Made by a program: the position numbers and the translations under genes. A stretch of DNA of 64,000 nucleotides from Mycobacterium kyogaense (GTDB taxonomy: Bacteria > Actinomycetota > Actinomycetes > Mycobacteriales > Mycobacteriaceae). Shown here piece by piece: positions 25,096-33,746 of the stretch (position 1 is the stretch's first letter; every line of letters starts with the position of its first letter). The stretch spans positions 124,001 through 188,000 of the forward strand of contig NZ_QJUA01000004.1 of the NCBI RefSeq assembly GCF_003254575.1. The letters run 5' to 3'. The notes beneath the pieces were generated by a model. The model worked only from the letters and a program-made list of their open reading frames with translations. It did not search any database and had not been told where the DNA came from.

Positions 25096-25878
25096 ATGCT
25101 CGAGGTTGTCGACCGGGGGCAGGTGAGCGCCGCCCATCCTGCCCCGCTGCTGTTCGTGCACGGCGCCTGGCACGCAGCGTGGTGCTGGGACGAGCACTTC
25201 CTGGGCTGGTTCGCCGACCGCGGCTACCACGCGCTGGCGCTGAGCCTTCGCGGCCACGGCGGGAGCAGCACCGACAAACCTCTCAACGACTGCACGTTCG
25301 ACGACTACGAGGCCGATGTCGCAGCGGTCGCCGCCACCTTGGCGACGCCGCCGGTTCTGATCGGGCATTCGATGGGCGGGTTCGTCGTGCAGAAGTACCT
25401 GGAGTCCCATGAGGCGCCGGCGGCGGTGCTGATGGCCTCGATGCCGCCTCAGGGTTATCTGCGTTCGGGGCTGCGGTGGCTGCGCCGGCACCCCTGGCAC
25501 TTCGCGAAGATGTCGGTGACGCGCAAGACACTGCCCTACGTCAGCACCCCCGAGCTGGCGCGCGAGCGGTTCTTCTCCCCGCACACCCCCGAGGACCTGG
25601 TGCGGCGCTCCATCGAGCGGCTGGGGGAGGAGAGCGCGCGGTCGGGTACCGACGGGATCTTCAACCGGCCCCGCCCGGACCGGATTCACACGCGGATGCT
25701 GGTGCTGGGGGCCGACGACGACGGCGCCGTCACCCGCGACGAGGTGGAGGCCACTGCGAAGGCCTACCGCACCGAGCCGGAGTTCTTCCCCCGGATGGGG
25801 CACAACATGATGGTGGAGCCGGGTTGGGAGGCAGTGGCGACCCGGATCGACGCCTGGTTGGCCACAGAAAGCCTCTGA
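25096..25878 (+). CDS. Alpha/beta-fold hydrolase
   Basis: This 260-residue alpha/beta hydrolase has the oxyanion-loop [10 protein letters not shown], the nucleophile elbow IGHSMGGFV with Ser at the centre, a late acidic segment ([11 protein letters not shown]) and the terminal catalytic His in [15 protein letters not shown]. It is probably a small-molecule esterase/lipase; no signal peptide is seen, so it is likely cytoplasmic. The ATG follows GAGGAGA. It is divergent from the ketoreductase and may share its promoter region. Confidence 0.87.
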   Translation: MLEVVDRGQVSAAHPAPLLFVHGAWHAAWCWDEHFLGWFADRGYHALALSLRGHGGSSTDKPLNDCTFDDYEADVAAVAATLATPPVLIGHSMGGFVVQKYLESHEAPAAVLMASMPPQGYLRSGLRWLRRHPWHFAKMSVTRKTLPYVSTPELARERFFSPHTPEDLVRRSIERLGEESARSGTDGIFNRPRPDRIHTRMLVLGADDDGAVTRDEVEATAKAYRTEPEFFPRMGHNMMVEPGWEAVATRIDAWLATESL

Positions 25879-26233
25879 GAGCTCCGACTCGGGCGCCGAC
25901 TACTCTCCGGCAAAGCTTTCTCGGTAGGACGATCGACGCGGCTCTTTGCGCTTTCACATTGCTGACGGGGGTTTGTGCGGCGCCCATATTGACGCTGCCG
26001 ACAGGCGCAAACCGCGGTCAGCCAGGGCATTTCGACGGAACGACCTGCGCATGACGAAGCGCCCGCCGAGTGCGCCAGGCGGGCGAATCGGGCATATCTT
26101 CGCGGATGCATGTGACGGCGCAGCAATTTCCCATTAGCTGGACACCTGCATCACACTTCGGTACTGTCATCGTGATCTCGTCGTGACCCGTTACGCGAGA
26201 CCTCCAATCACGTACGACGAGAGGGATGCATAC
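25879..26233. other. Intergenic stretch before the second GjpA-like gene
   Basis: These 355 bases hold no convincing gene. A GC-rich hairpin is annotated separately at 26060-26085. The ribosome site GACGAGAGGGA at 26217-26227 serves the downstream ATG. The stretch around 26160-26200 is a plausible promoter area, but no clear -35/-10 pair is assigned. Confidence 0.5.
26060..26085 (+). terminator. Candidate hairpin terminator
   Basis: CGCCCGCC (26060-26067) and GGCGGGCG (26078-26085) form a perfect 8-bp stem with a 10-base loop. There is no U-tract, as is usual in mycobacteria. It lies 180 bases after the hydrolase stop and could end its transcript, but the distance makes this uncertain. Confidence 0.35.
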
Positions 26234-27775
26234 ATGCAGTCAGCGTTGCGGCCGTATGCCACGACAGGGATTGCGCTTGTCGGGGCCACGTTGATCGCGG
26301 CGGGATCGGTGCTTCCGGTCGAGGCCGCAGTGAGCGCCGCTCAGGAGCGCACGATCTCGTCGATGGACGTGAGCCTGGTGGCCGCGTCGACGGGCCTGAA
26401 GCCCGGGCAGTCCTACGCCAACATCATCCCGAACCTGTTCAACGCGGTGCTCAGCATCCCGCAGGCCGAGATCAATGCGATCAACCGGTTCTCCGCCGCC
26501 ATGGAGGAGAGCAAGAGCTGGTGGGTCTACAGCGACGTCAACGTCCTCGGGTGGGATCCGCCCAACGAGGAGATGACCAAGGGCTTCGTGGACATGCTCC
26601 TGCCGTTCAAGCCCTACTCGGAGCAGGCGGGCATCGCCACGTTCTACTTCCTCGCCGCGAACCTGCCGATGGACGCGGGCTGCTCCGGCTTCCCGCCGTG
26701 CCCGCACCCCGAGAGCATTCTCAGCCACATGTTCACCGTGGCACCGTGGGAGTTCTATCTCGGTAACGGCTATACGTTCCCCGAGGTGATCAATCCGATC
26801 AGCGCCAACGAGACCTACTGGGGCCAGGAGCTCGGCGAGACAGGCTTGCCCACCAACTGGTCAGGCCAGACCGTCAAACTCGATCCCAACGCCGGCTGGA
26901 ACGCGACCTGGGATTACTTGCTCAACGATCCCGAGGCGGTTGACTTCCCGTCCGGTAAGGAGATCTGGGACACCACGGTCCGGCTGACGTCGGCATTGTG
27001 GAAGAGCTGGTACCCGTTCGTGCCGCAGAGCACGCTGTGGAACCCGCAGATGTCGCTGTCGGCCTACGTCCTCCGTCCGTTCGCGAAGGTGCTGTGCCCG
27101 GATTGCAACAAGGCAGATCCGTTCATGCCGGTCGACTGGAAGCCGGGCGACGACATCCCGCCGAACAGCTACGTGCCGCCGAAGTTCAAGAAGAACTACG
27201 ACGAGAACGGCCACTGGATCGGGGACCTGCCCAGCGAGACCTCGACCGGAAACGCGCTGCTCGCCGCCAAGACCACGGCCGAGGTCACGACGGCCGTCGA
27301 GGAGCCCACCAAGGACACCTCTGCTGACTCCGTCAAACCGGCCAAGAAGAACGATTTCCTGGCCAACGCGATCCAGAACCTGACCGACAAGTTCAACCAG
27401 GCCAAGACCGACGACACCAAGACGGAGACGGTCAAGGACACGGAGACGGACAAGGGCACGGACAAGGGCACGGTCGCAGAGACCCCCGCCCCCGAGGTCA
27501 CCCCCGTCGTCGACAAGACCGATGACGGCAAGGCGTCCGACGACACCGCCAAGCCCGCCAAGAAGTGGTCGTTCGGCAAGGACCGCAAGGCCGCCGATAC
27601 GACGAAGGCAGACACGAGTGCCGACACGACAAAGGCGGACGCGGGAAGCGCCAAGTCATCGGACGACTCGGCACCGGCCAAGAAGGCTCCGAAGTTCGGC
27701 AAGCGTGACGCCGGTGGCGACGGTTCGTCCTCGAAGGCCAGCGCGAGCAAGTCCGACGGTGGTGACAGCAAGTAG
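26234..27775 (+). CDS. GjpA-like exported protein with long Lys/Asp/Thr-rich tail
   Basis: This 513-residue paralogue of the protein at 22186-23481 begins with the same signal type (MQSALRPYATTGIALVGATL) and shares WWVYSDVNVLGWDPPNEEM, the YTFPEVINPIS block and NWSGQTVKLD. A globular part of about 350 residues contains two Cys pairs (CSGFPPC, CPDCNK). It is followed by about 160 residues dominated by Lys, Asp, Thr and Ser, with near-repeats such as DTETDKGTDKGT. It is exported and probably cell-envelope associated; porin function is unproven. The ATG at 26234 fits the signal peptide and the GAGAGGGA ribosome site. Confidence 0.83.
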   Translation: MQSALRPYATTGIALVGATLIAAGSVLPVEAAVSAAQERTISSMDVSLVAASTGLKPGQSYANIIPNLFNAVLSIPQAEINAINRFSAAMEESKSWWVYSDVNVLGWDPPNEEMTKGFVDMLLPFKPYSEQAGIATFYFLAANLPMDAGCSGFPPCPHPESILSHMFTVAPWEFYLGNGYTFPEVINPISANETYWGQELGETGLPTNWSGQTVKLDPNAGWNATWDYLLNDPEAVDFPSGKEIWDTTVRLTSALWKSWYPFVPQSTLWNPQMSLSAYVLRPFAKVLCPDCNKADPFMPVDWKPGDDIPPNSYVPPKFKKNYDENGHWIGDLPSETSTGNALLAAKTTAEVTTAVEEPTKDTSADSVKPAKKNDFLANAIQNLTDKFNQAKTDDTKTETVKDTETDKGTDKGTVAETPAPEVTPVVDKTDDGKASDDTAKPAKKWSFGKDRKAADTTKADTSADTTKADAGSAKSSDDSAPAKKAPKFGKRDAGGDGSSSKASASKSDGGDSK

Positions 27776-27832
27776 GACCGCGACTGCGGTCACGCCTGCG
27801 AGAACCCCTGTGAAAGCCCGTAGTATCGCCAC

Positions 27833-29317
27833 GTGAGTACCGAGCAATTCGACGCTGTCATCGTCGGCGCGGGATTCGGCGGAATGGGCGCCGCGATCCA
27901 ACTCAACAGGCTTGGGTACCGCCGGATCGTCCTCCTCGACAGGGAGGACGATCTCGGCGGTACCTGGCATGTCAACAGGTATCCGGGCCTGACGGTCGAC
28001 GTCCCCTCCACCACGTACTCGTACTGGTTCGAACCGAACCCGTACTGGTCGCGGCTCTACGCCCCTGGCGCCGAACTCAAGACCTACGCCGATCACGTGG
28101 CCGACAAGTACGACCTGCGGCGCTACATGCGCTTCAACACCACGGTGGACGGTGCGCGCTGGGACGAGGAGTCGCAGACCTGGCAGGTGTCGCTGCAGGG
28201 CGGCGAGACGCTGCGGGCTCAGTTCCTGATCCTGGCCACCGGCTACCTGAGCCAGCCGAAGAAGCCCGACATCCCGGGTATCGAAGATTTCGCCGGCACC
28301 GTCCTGCATGCCCAGGAGTGGAACGACGACTACTCGCTGCGCGGCACGAAGGCGGCGATCATCGGCACCGGGTCCACCGGGGTCCAGCTGATCCCCAAGC
28401 TCGCCGAGGACGTCGCCGAGCTGACCGTCTACCAGCGCACCCCGATCTGGGTCATGCCGAAGTTCGACCTCACGTTCGGTCCGGCCGCACAGAAGCTGTT
28501 CGCCAGATTCCCTGTGGCGCAACGTCTTCTGCGGATGTCCAGCGATCTGTTCATGGACGTCATGGTGACCATCGCGATGTGGAAGTTCCGGCAGTTCCGG
28601 CCGGTCAACACTGCTGCGGCCGCCATCGGCGCCCTGCACCGCTTCCTGTCGATCAGGGATCGCGAGCTACGACGCAAGCTCACCCCGAACTACGACTTCG
28701 GCTGCAAGCGCCCGACGCTGTCCAACGTCTACTACCGCGCGCTCAACAAGGCGCACGTCCACCTGGAGACGACGGGCATCGAGCGGATCGAACCCGACGG
28801 CATCGTCACCAGCGACGGCGTCAAGCGCACCGTGGACACCCTGGTCCTCGCCACAGGCTTCGACGTGTGGGAATCCAATCTGCCCGCGATCCCGGTGATC
28901 GGCCGGGAGGGCCGCGACCTCGGAAAGTGGTGGCGGGAGAACGGGTTCCAAGCCTACGAGGGCATGACCGTGCCGCTGTTCCCGAACATGATCAACCAGG
29001 CCAGCCCGTACGCCTGGGTGGGCATGTCCTGGTTCGACACCGTCGAGTACCAGATGCGGCACATGAAGCGACTCTTCGGCGAGCTGCAGCGCAGCGGCGG
29101 CCGGGCGTTCGAGGTCACCGAGGAGGCCAACGATCGGTTCCTCGACCGCATGCTGACCCTGCTCGACGATTCGGTGTTCCGGCTCGGCGACTGCACCAAT
29201 TCGCGGTCATACTGGTTCAACAAGTCCGGTGAGGCGCCGCTGTTCCGGCCCACATCCATCCGACAGGCCGTCAAAGAGCAGGAACATTTTCCGCTCAGCG
29301 ATTACCAGATAGCCTGA
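27833..29317 (+). CDS. Flavin-dependent monooxygenase, Baeyer-Villiger type
   Basis: This 494-residue class B flavoprotein monooxygenase has the FAD-binding GAGFGG at residues 12-17, the Baeyer-Villiger fingerprint FAGTVLHAQEW at 153-163 (FxGxxxHxxxW) and the NADPH-binding GTGSTG at 178-183. It inserts oxygen into ketones or related substrates; the natural substrate is unknown. The GTG start gives the usual short N-terminus. It is a close paralogue of 33747-35234. A cytochrome P450 follows after 75 bases containing a tandem repeat, so the two may act in sequence. Confidence 0.9.
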   Translation: MSTEQFDAVIVGAGFGGMGAAIQLNRLGYRRIVLLDREDDLGGTWHVNRYPGLTVDVPSTTYSYWFEPNPYWSRLYAPGAELKTYADHVADKYDLRRYMRFNTTVDGARWDEESQTWQVSLQGGETLRAQFLILATGYLSQPKKPDIPGIEDFAGTVLHAQEWNDDYSLRGTKAAIIGTGSTGVQLIPKLAEDVAELTVYQRTPIWVMPKFDLTFGPAAQKLFARFPVAQRLLRMSSDLFMDVMVTIAMWKFRQFRPVNTAAAAIGALHRFLSIRDRELRRKLTPNYDFGCKRPTLSNVYYRALNKAHVHLETTGIERIEPDGIVTSDGVKRTVDTLVLATGFDVWESNLPAIPVIGREGRDLGKWWRENGFQAYEGMTVPLFPNMINQASPYAWVGMSWFDTVEYQMRHMKRLFGELQRSGGRAFEVTEEANDRFLDRMLTLLDDSVFRLGDCTNSRSYWFNKSGEAPLFRPTSIRQAVKEQEHFPLSDYQIA

Positions 29318-29335
29318 CGCTCCCCAGACAGCGTC
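29316..29335 (+). terminator. Short inverted repeat at the monooxygenase stop
   Basis: GACGCT (29316-29321) and AGCGTC (29330-29335) form a perfect 6-bp stem with an 8-base loop that overlaps the TGA stop. It could weaken read-through into the P450 gene or act in the RNA leader; the stem is short, so confidence is low. Confidence 0.25.
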
Positions 29336-29381
29336 TCCTGAAAGCGACGTCCCCTAGAAAGCGACGTCTCCTAGAAGCGAC
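29333..29381 (+). repeat. Three tandem copies of a 16-17 bp repeat before the P450 gene
   Basis: Unit 1 is GTCTCCTGAAAGCGAC (29333-29348), unit 2 GTCCCCTAGAAAGCGAC (29349-29365) and unit 3 GTCTCCTAGAAGCGAC (29366-29381). They abut directly and end 11 bases before the P450 ATG. They may have arisen by slippage, or be stacked binding sites for a regulator. Confidence 0.85.
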
Positions 29382-29392
29382 GAGGTGACACC

Positions 29393-30763
29393 ATGACAGC
29401 CGCCACCACAGATCCGGTGAAGCTGCCACCCGGCCCGCCCGTGCCCAGCCTGGTTCAGGGCGCGGCGGTGCTCGCGGCCCGCTACGGATCGATCGCGGCC
29501 CTGGGCCGCCGGTACGGCTCCACGTTCACGCTGCGGGTGCCGGTGTTCGGCACCACGGTGGTGATCAGTGATCCCGCGCTGGTCAAGGAACTGTTCAGCA
29601 GCAGTCGAGAGCTGATCGGCCGGCCGCAGAACAACCTGGGCGGCGACGTGCTCGGCCCCGGCTCGATCTTCAACCTCGAGGGCGACGAGCTGCTGGCCCG
29701 GCGCAAGCTGCTGCTCCCGCCGTTCAACGGCAAGAACATGCGCGCCTACGAGACCGTGACCGAACAGGAGGTGCTGCGTGAGATCGGCACCTGGGCCGAG
29801 GGTGTCGAGTTCCCGACCGTCGACCCGATGATGCGGATCACGCTGAACACGATCCTGCGTACCGTGTTCGGCGCCGAGGGGGCCGAGCTCGACGAGATGC
29901 GCGAGCTAATGCCCAAGGCCGTCGAGTTCGGGTCGAAGATCGCGCTGATGCCGTCGATCGTGCGCAAGGACATGGGGCCCTGGAGCCCGGGCGGGAAGTT
30001 CGCCGGCTACCGGCGCCGGATGGACGAGTTGCTGAAATCCGTGATGAGCCAAGCTCGGTCGGATCCGGATTTCGCGGATCGCGGCGATGTGCTGTCGCTG
30101 CTGCTGCAGGCCCGCTACGACGACGGATCACCGCTTCCGGACAGCTACATCGTCGACGAACTGCTCACCATGTTGGTGGCCGGTCACGAGACCACCTCGA
30201 CGCAGCTGGCGTGGACCATCGAGCGCATTCGTCGCCATCCCGATCTGCTGGTTCGGCTGACCGACGAGGTCGACGCCGGCGGCAACGAATTGCTGCTGGC
30301 CACCATCGCCGAGTCACAGCGCACCCGTCCGGTGCTGACCGCCGCGCTGCGTCGGGCGCGCACCCGGATTCAGCTGGGGGAGTGGGTCATTCCCGAGGGA
30401 GCCACGATCCTGGCGAGCACTCAGCTCGCGATGGCCGCCGAGAACAGCTTCGAGCATGCCGAGCGCTTCGACCCGGATCGCTTCGTCGGCAAGCCGCCCA
30501 ATCCGTTCGCGTGGATTCCCTTCGGCGGCGGCATGATGCGCTGCATCGGCGCCTCTTTCGCGACGATGGAGATGGAGGTCACGCTGCGCACCATCCTGCG
30601 TGAGTTCCGCATCGAGCCGACCAGCGCGGCTGATGAGAAGCCCCACAGCCGGGGCGTCACCGTCACGCCGGCCCAGGGCGGCCGCATCGTCGTGCGCCGC
30701 CGCACCCCGGGCGCACCGCGCGCCGCCGATTCGGTCGCGGCGGGCAACGGGGACGCCCGCTAG
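29393..30763 (+). CDS. Cytochrome P450
   Basis: This 456-residue P450 has the I-helix oxygen-binding motif AGHETT at residues 263-268, an ExxR-like ESQR at 307-310 and the haem loop FGGGMMRCIG with the axial Cys384. It lacks a membrane anchor, as expected for soluble mycobacterial P450s. The partners (ferredoxin/reductase) are not adjacent. The ATG follows GAGGTGAC. Its position between a Baeyer-Villiger monooxygenase and a methyltransferase suggests tailoring of a lipid or terpenoid-like substrate, but none is assigned. The stop is shared, through a CTAG palindrome, with the convergent methyltransferase. Confidence 0.92.
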   Translation: MTAATTDPVKLPPGPPVPSLVQGAAVLAARYGSIAALGRRYGSTFTLRVPVFGTTVVISDPALVKELFSSSRELIGRPQNNLGGDVLGPGSIFNLEGDELLARRKLLLPPFNGKNMRAYETVTEQEVLREIGTWAEGVEFPTVDPMMRITLNTILRTVFGAEGAELDEMRELMPKAVEFGSKIALMPSIVRKDMGPWSPGGKFAGYRRRMDELLKSVMSQARSDPDFADRGDVLSLLLQARYDDGSPLPDSYIVDELLTMLVAGHETTSTQLAWTIERIRRHPDLLVRLTDEVDAGGNELLLATIAESQRTRPVLTAALRRARTRIQLGEWVIPEGATILASTQLAMAAENSFEHAERFDPDRFVGKPPNPFAWIPFGGGMMRCIGASFATMEMEVTLRTILREFRIEPTSAADEKPHSRGVTVTPAQGGRIVVRRRTPGAPRAADSVAAGNGDAR

Positions 30764-31587
30764 AACCGGTAGGACAGCACCCGCGCTTTGCGCGCGATCG
30801 CCGGAATGCGATGGGAGAGCCGCGCCGCCAGGCGCAGCCCCCGGGGGAACGTTGCGGCTTCGGGCCGCTGCATGACGCTCTGCTCGTCGTGCAGCGTCAG
30901 CGCGGGGTTCCACGACTCCGGTCGGCGGGCGTCGGCGAATCCCGGGAAGTTCCACTGGTTGTGCGGCGAGTTGGTCTTGCGTGAGGTGGCCAGTCGCCCC
31001 AGCAACCGGTTGGCCCTGCTCACCGGGCCGTAGTCGTTGAACGCGAGCAAGCCCGTCGCGAAATGTGTTGTCACATCAGTCAACAACGCTCTCACCCTCG
31101 ATTCGTCGAGGAAGGCGATCAACCCGTCGGCGAACACCATCGCGGGCCGGTCGGCCGGGATCTGCTCGGCCCAGCCCGGCGCGGTCAGATCGGCGGGTAC
31201 CGGATGGTCGGCCGGGTGGCTCGGCAGCACGGCGGCACGCACCGCCAGCACCGCGGGACGGTCGACGCTGTACCAGTCGACGCCGGCCCCCGGACCCACG
31301 CGGTGGACGGCAGAGGACAGACCTGCGCCCAGGTCGACGACCACGGCGTCGCGGTGCTCGGACAGGAACGCGCGGATGACGTCGTCGAGCATCTTGGCGC
31401 GTAGGGCCACCAGCGGCACCACGCTGGGTGTGGCGGCAAGGCTGGCGAAGTCGTAGTCGATGGCGTCGACGGTCTCGACTGCCCACGAATCCCGGAGGAT
31501 CGGCTGGGCTGCGCGCTGGTCCAGGGCACGGCAGTATTCGGTCAGCAGAGCGGTCTGTTCGAGCGGTGCGAGATGGCTGACGTCCAT
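30760..31587 (-). CDS. Class I SAM-dependent methyltransferase, LCM-like
   Basis: This 275-residue LCM-like methyltransferase has a SAM motif VVVDLGAGLSSAVHRVG and the following WYSVDRPAV, parallel to the protein at 18709-19533. The canonical GxGxDxR is altered here (GAGLSSAVHR), so activity needs testing. The segment PADRPAMVFADGLIAFL matches [17 protein letters not shown] of that paralogue. The ATG at 31587 was chosen; the frame upstream is arginine/proline-rich antisense sequence. The last codons overlap the P450 end tail-to-tail. Confidence 0.83.
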   Translation of the reverse strand: MDVSHLAPLEQTALLTEYCRALDQRAAQPILRDSWAVETVDAIDYDFASLAATPSVVPLVALRAKMLDDVIRAFLSEHRDAVVVDLGAGLSSAVHRVGPGAGVDWYSVDRPAVLAVRAAVLPSHPADHPVPADLTAPGWAEQIPADRPAMVFADGLIAFLDESRVRALLTDVTTHFATGLLAFNDYGPVSRANRLLGRLATSRKTNSPHNQWNFPGFADARRPESWNPALTLHDEQSVMQRPEAATFPRGLRLAARLSHRIPAIARKARVLSYRF

Positions 31588-31615
31588 GACATAGAGCCAA
31601 GCACAGCTCGATTTC

Positions 31616-32833
31616 TCACTCCTGTGCGGATGCGCCGTCCGTGCTCGCCGCGGCGTGGGATGCCGCGCGGGTCTGCCGGTCGAAGAGCCGCGCGAACGGC
31701 CGCTTGCGCGTCTCTGTCCGGTCGACGGCCGTCTTCTGCTTCGTGGTCCTCGAGGTGGTCTTTTCGGTGTTCTCGCTGGTCTCAGAGTCCGCTGCCGACG
31801 TCTGCGCCATGCTCGTGTCGGGTGTCGTCTCGGTCGCCTCGTCCTCCGACACCTCGGGGGCGGTGACGACCTCGGCGGCGACGGGCGTCTGATCCTCATC
31901 GGCCACGGACGCAGTCCGCGCGCTGCGTGCGGTGGTCAGCGCAGTCTTGAGTGGAGTGGCGGTGCGAGTCTGCGTCGCGGCCTCGGGCTCCGGCTCCGTC
32001 GGCGGCACGATCGGGGGCAGCAGGTCCGGCGGCCAGCCGGGCGAGTCCGGCAGGTAGGACCGGTCGTATCCCTTTTCGATGATCGCCTTCAGTGGAGCGT
32101 TGAGCTCGTCGGCGAGCTTGTCGAGGCCCATCTTGCGCAGGGGATCCAAGAGCGGGATGTTCTCCGTCGGCACGAAGACATAGATGGTGTTGCCTTCTTT
32201 CCAGACGTAATTGCGCGGGTCATAGATGTCGACGTCCTCGTAATGGGTGTGGATGCCGGTCAACCCGGCGTTGGCGTTGAGGAACGCGAGCAGATTCAAC
32301 GGATTGTCCGGCCAGTCGGACGCCCGGTCGTATTGCCGTGACACGTCGATGATTCCGTAGTCGGTCACGGGCGTGATCGAGCCGAGGCGCCGATGCGTGC
32401 CGCCGTACTTGTTCTCCGGATTCCCGATCAGCACGAAGCTCACCTGCTGCGGGGTCGGCGCCCCCTCTGTTCCGGCGTGATCGTCGAGCCATTGGGAGAC
32501 CACCCGGGCGCCCTGGCTGTAGCCGAACACCACCAACGGCTGGGTCAGGTCGGCTGCGGCCAATGCGGCGTTCAGGTCGGCCGATCCGGTGTACCGGTCG
32601 AGGTAGGGATATTCCACCCGGGTGCACGACCGCGCTCCGGTGCACATGATGCCGCCGTGGTCGTCGCTGTTGTGCCCCGGATACAGCGCGAGCGTCGTCA
32701 TCGTGAAGGGGTCGGGCACGTCGGCCGCCGCCGCGGGCGCCGCGAAGAGGCTGGAGGTTCCGACCGGCAGAACCGCTGCCGCCGCTGCCACTGCGATCCA
32801 CCGGCTGGCCCGGCGTTTAGCTGACCTGCTCAT
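31616..32833 (-). CDS. PE-PPE-domain exported serine hydrolase with low-complexity tail
   Basis: This protein of about 405 residues has an N-terminal signal (Arg-rich, then Ala/Val-rich, ending AAPAAAADVP), followed by an alpha/beta serine-hydrolase domain of the PE-PPE type without a PE or PPE module. The nucleophile elbow GYSQGARVV places Ser at about residue 106. Other family blocks are VLIGNPENKYGG, NPLNLLAFLN and DPRNYVWKEGNTIYVFVPTENIPLL. The final 130 residues are rich in Thr, Ala, Glu and Ser. It is probably an exported esterase or lipase. The start at 32833 is chosen by the signal peptide; an earlier ATG at 32884 is possible. Confidence 0.85.
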   Translation of the reverse strand: MSRSAKRRASRWIAVAAAAAVLPVGTSSLFAAPAAAADVPDPFTMTTLALYPGHNSDDHGGIMCTGARSCTRVEYPYLDRYTGSADLNAALAAADLTQPLVVFGYSQGARVVSQWLDDHAGTEGAPTPQQVSFVLIGNPENKYGGTHRRLGSITPVTDYGIIDVSRQYDRASDWPDNPLNLLAFLNANAGLTGIHTHYEDVDIYDPRNYVWKEGNTIYVFVPTENIPLLDPLRKMGLDKLADELNAPLKAIIEKGYDRSYLPDSPGWPPDLLPPIVPPTEPEPEAATQTRTATPLKTALTTARSARTASVADEDQTPVAAEVVTAPEVSEDEATETTPDTSMAQTSAADSETSENTEKTTSRTTKQKTAVDRTETRKRPFARLFDRQTRAASHAAASTDGASAQE

Positions 32834-33024
32834 GAACCGCACCCGCTTCCCCGGCGCTGCAATTTGCTGCGTAGCGCTCACCATACTCGCAGAGGAAACG
32901 GCAATAGGGATGTTCAGCTGTGAGTTTTGTGAATAGCGTGAGACGTCAAAAATGACTTAACAAAGATTGCGCGATGCCAGCGGTTTGGCACTGCGCCCAA
33001 GTGGGTACCGGCTTTGCTCCGCCG

Positions 33025-33687
33025 TCAGAGTTTGCCGGCGACGAAGTCGGCCGCCTGGGCGACCATCCCGTTGTCGACGTAGGCGAAATGCGCCGGCAGG
33101 CTCAGGCCCTTCGAGCAGAACAGATCGTCGAGGGCGCACATGTCGATGCTGCGCGGGCCGTAGGTGCTGCTCATCGCGGGCAGCGGACCGCCGCCCTTGA
33201 CGTCGCGGAGCGGATTGCCGAACACCGCAATGGCGGCGATGTGGTCTGAGAGATGCGCGGGCAGGGGGGTTGGGGTGTAGTGGCCCAGCGGCTGTGGGTC
33301 CACGGTGATCAGATCGATGACGCCGGCACCCTGGGACATGCCGCCGAGCACCAATCTCGTCGACGGACAGTTGTCGGCCATCCACTGCACCCGGCCGGTG
33401 GCATCAGCAGCGCCCGCGGGAGCGGACTTGTCGAAGTCGAAGCCCGCCGGATAGTTGACGGCGTAAGCGCCCACGGATCGACCGCCGACCTTGGACCGCA
33501 GCGCGTCGACGAAGGCATCTCCGACGAACCCGAGGCCGGGATCTGCACCGGTGCCCCGAGCGAATATCACCTCGATGTCGGGGCAGGGTTGCGCCTGCGC
33601 CGCGGGCGCGCCGGCGATACCGGCCAGCAGCGCCCCCGGCGCCAGAATCACTGATCCGAGAACGCTCTTCGCCCGCCGCACATTCAT
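33025..33687 (-). CDS. Cutinase-family secreted esterase/lipase
   Basis: This 220-residue cutinase has a signal peptide ending near AAQAQP (residue 33), the nucleophile GGMSQGAG (Ser118), an Asp in DMCALDDLFC (Asp187 or 188) and the catalytic His200 in LPAHFAY. Four Cys (35, 107, 184, 191) fit the two cutinase disulfides. Mycobacterial cutinase-like proteins are secreted esterases or phospholipases acting on lipids. It lies downstream of the second monooxygenase on the same strand and is separated from it by a hairpin. Confidence 0.92.
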   Translation of the reverse strand: MNVRRAKSVLGSVILAPGALLAGIAGAPAAQAQPCPDIEVIFARGTGADPGLGFVGDAFVDALRSKVGGRSVGAYAVNYPAGFDFDKSAPAGAADATGRVQWMADNCPSTRLVLGGMSQGAGVIDLITVDPQPLGHYTPTPLPAHLSDHIAAIAVFGNPLRDVKGGGPLPAMSSTYGPRSIDMCALDDLFCSKGLSLPAHFAYVDNGMVAQAADFVAGKL

Positions 33688-33712
33688 ATAGCCATGCTAG
33701 CCAACGGGTTCA

Positions 33713-33736
33713 CAGGAACCGGGAAAACCGGTCCTG
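33713..33736 (-). terminator. Candidate hairpin between monooxygenase and cutinase genes
   Basis: CAGGAACCGG (33713-33722) pairs with CCGGTCCTG (33728-33736) with one bulged A around a GAAAA loop. It sits just after the stop of the minus-strand monooxygenase and before the cutinase start, a position fitting a terminator. Confidence 0.45.
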
Positions 33737-33746
33737 ACCTGCGGCG

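Noticed and set aside
32834..32884. Earlier ATG at 32884 as start of the PE-PPE hydrolase
   Set aside because: It would put 17 residues before the Arg-rich signal peptide, and no ribosome site precedes it; kept as an alternative only.
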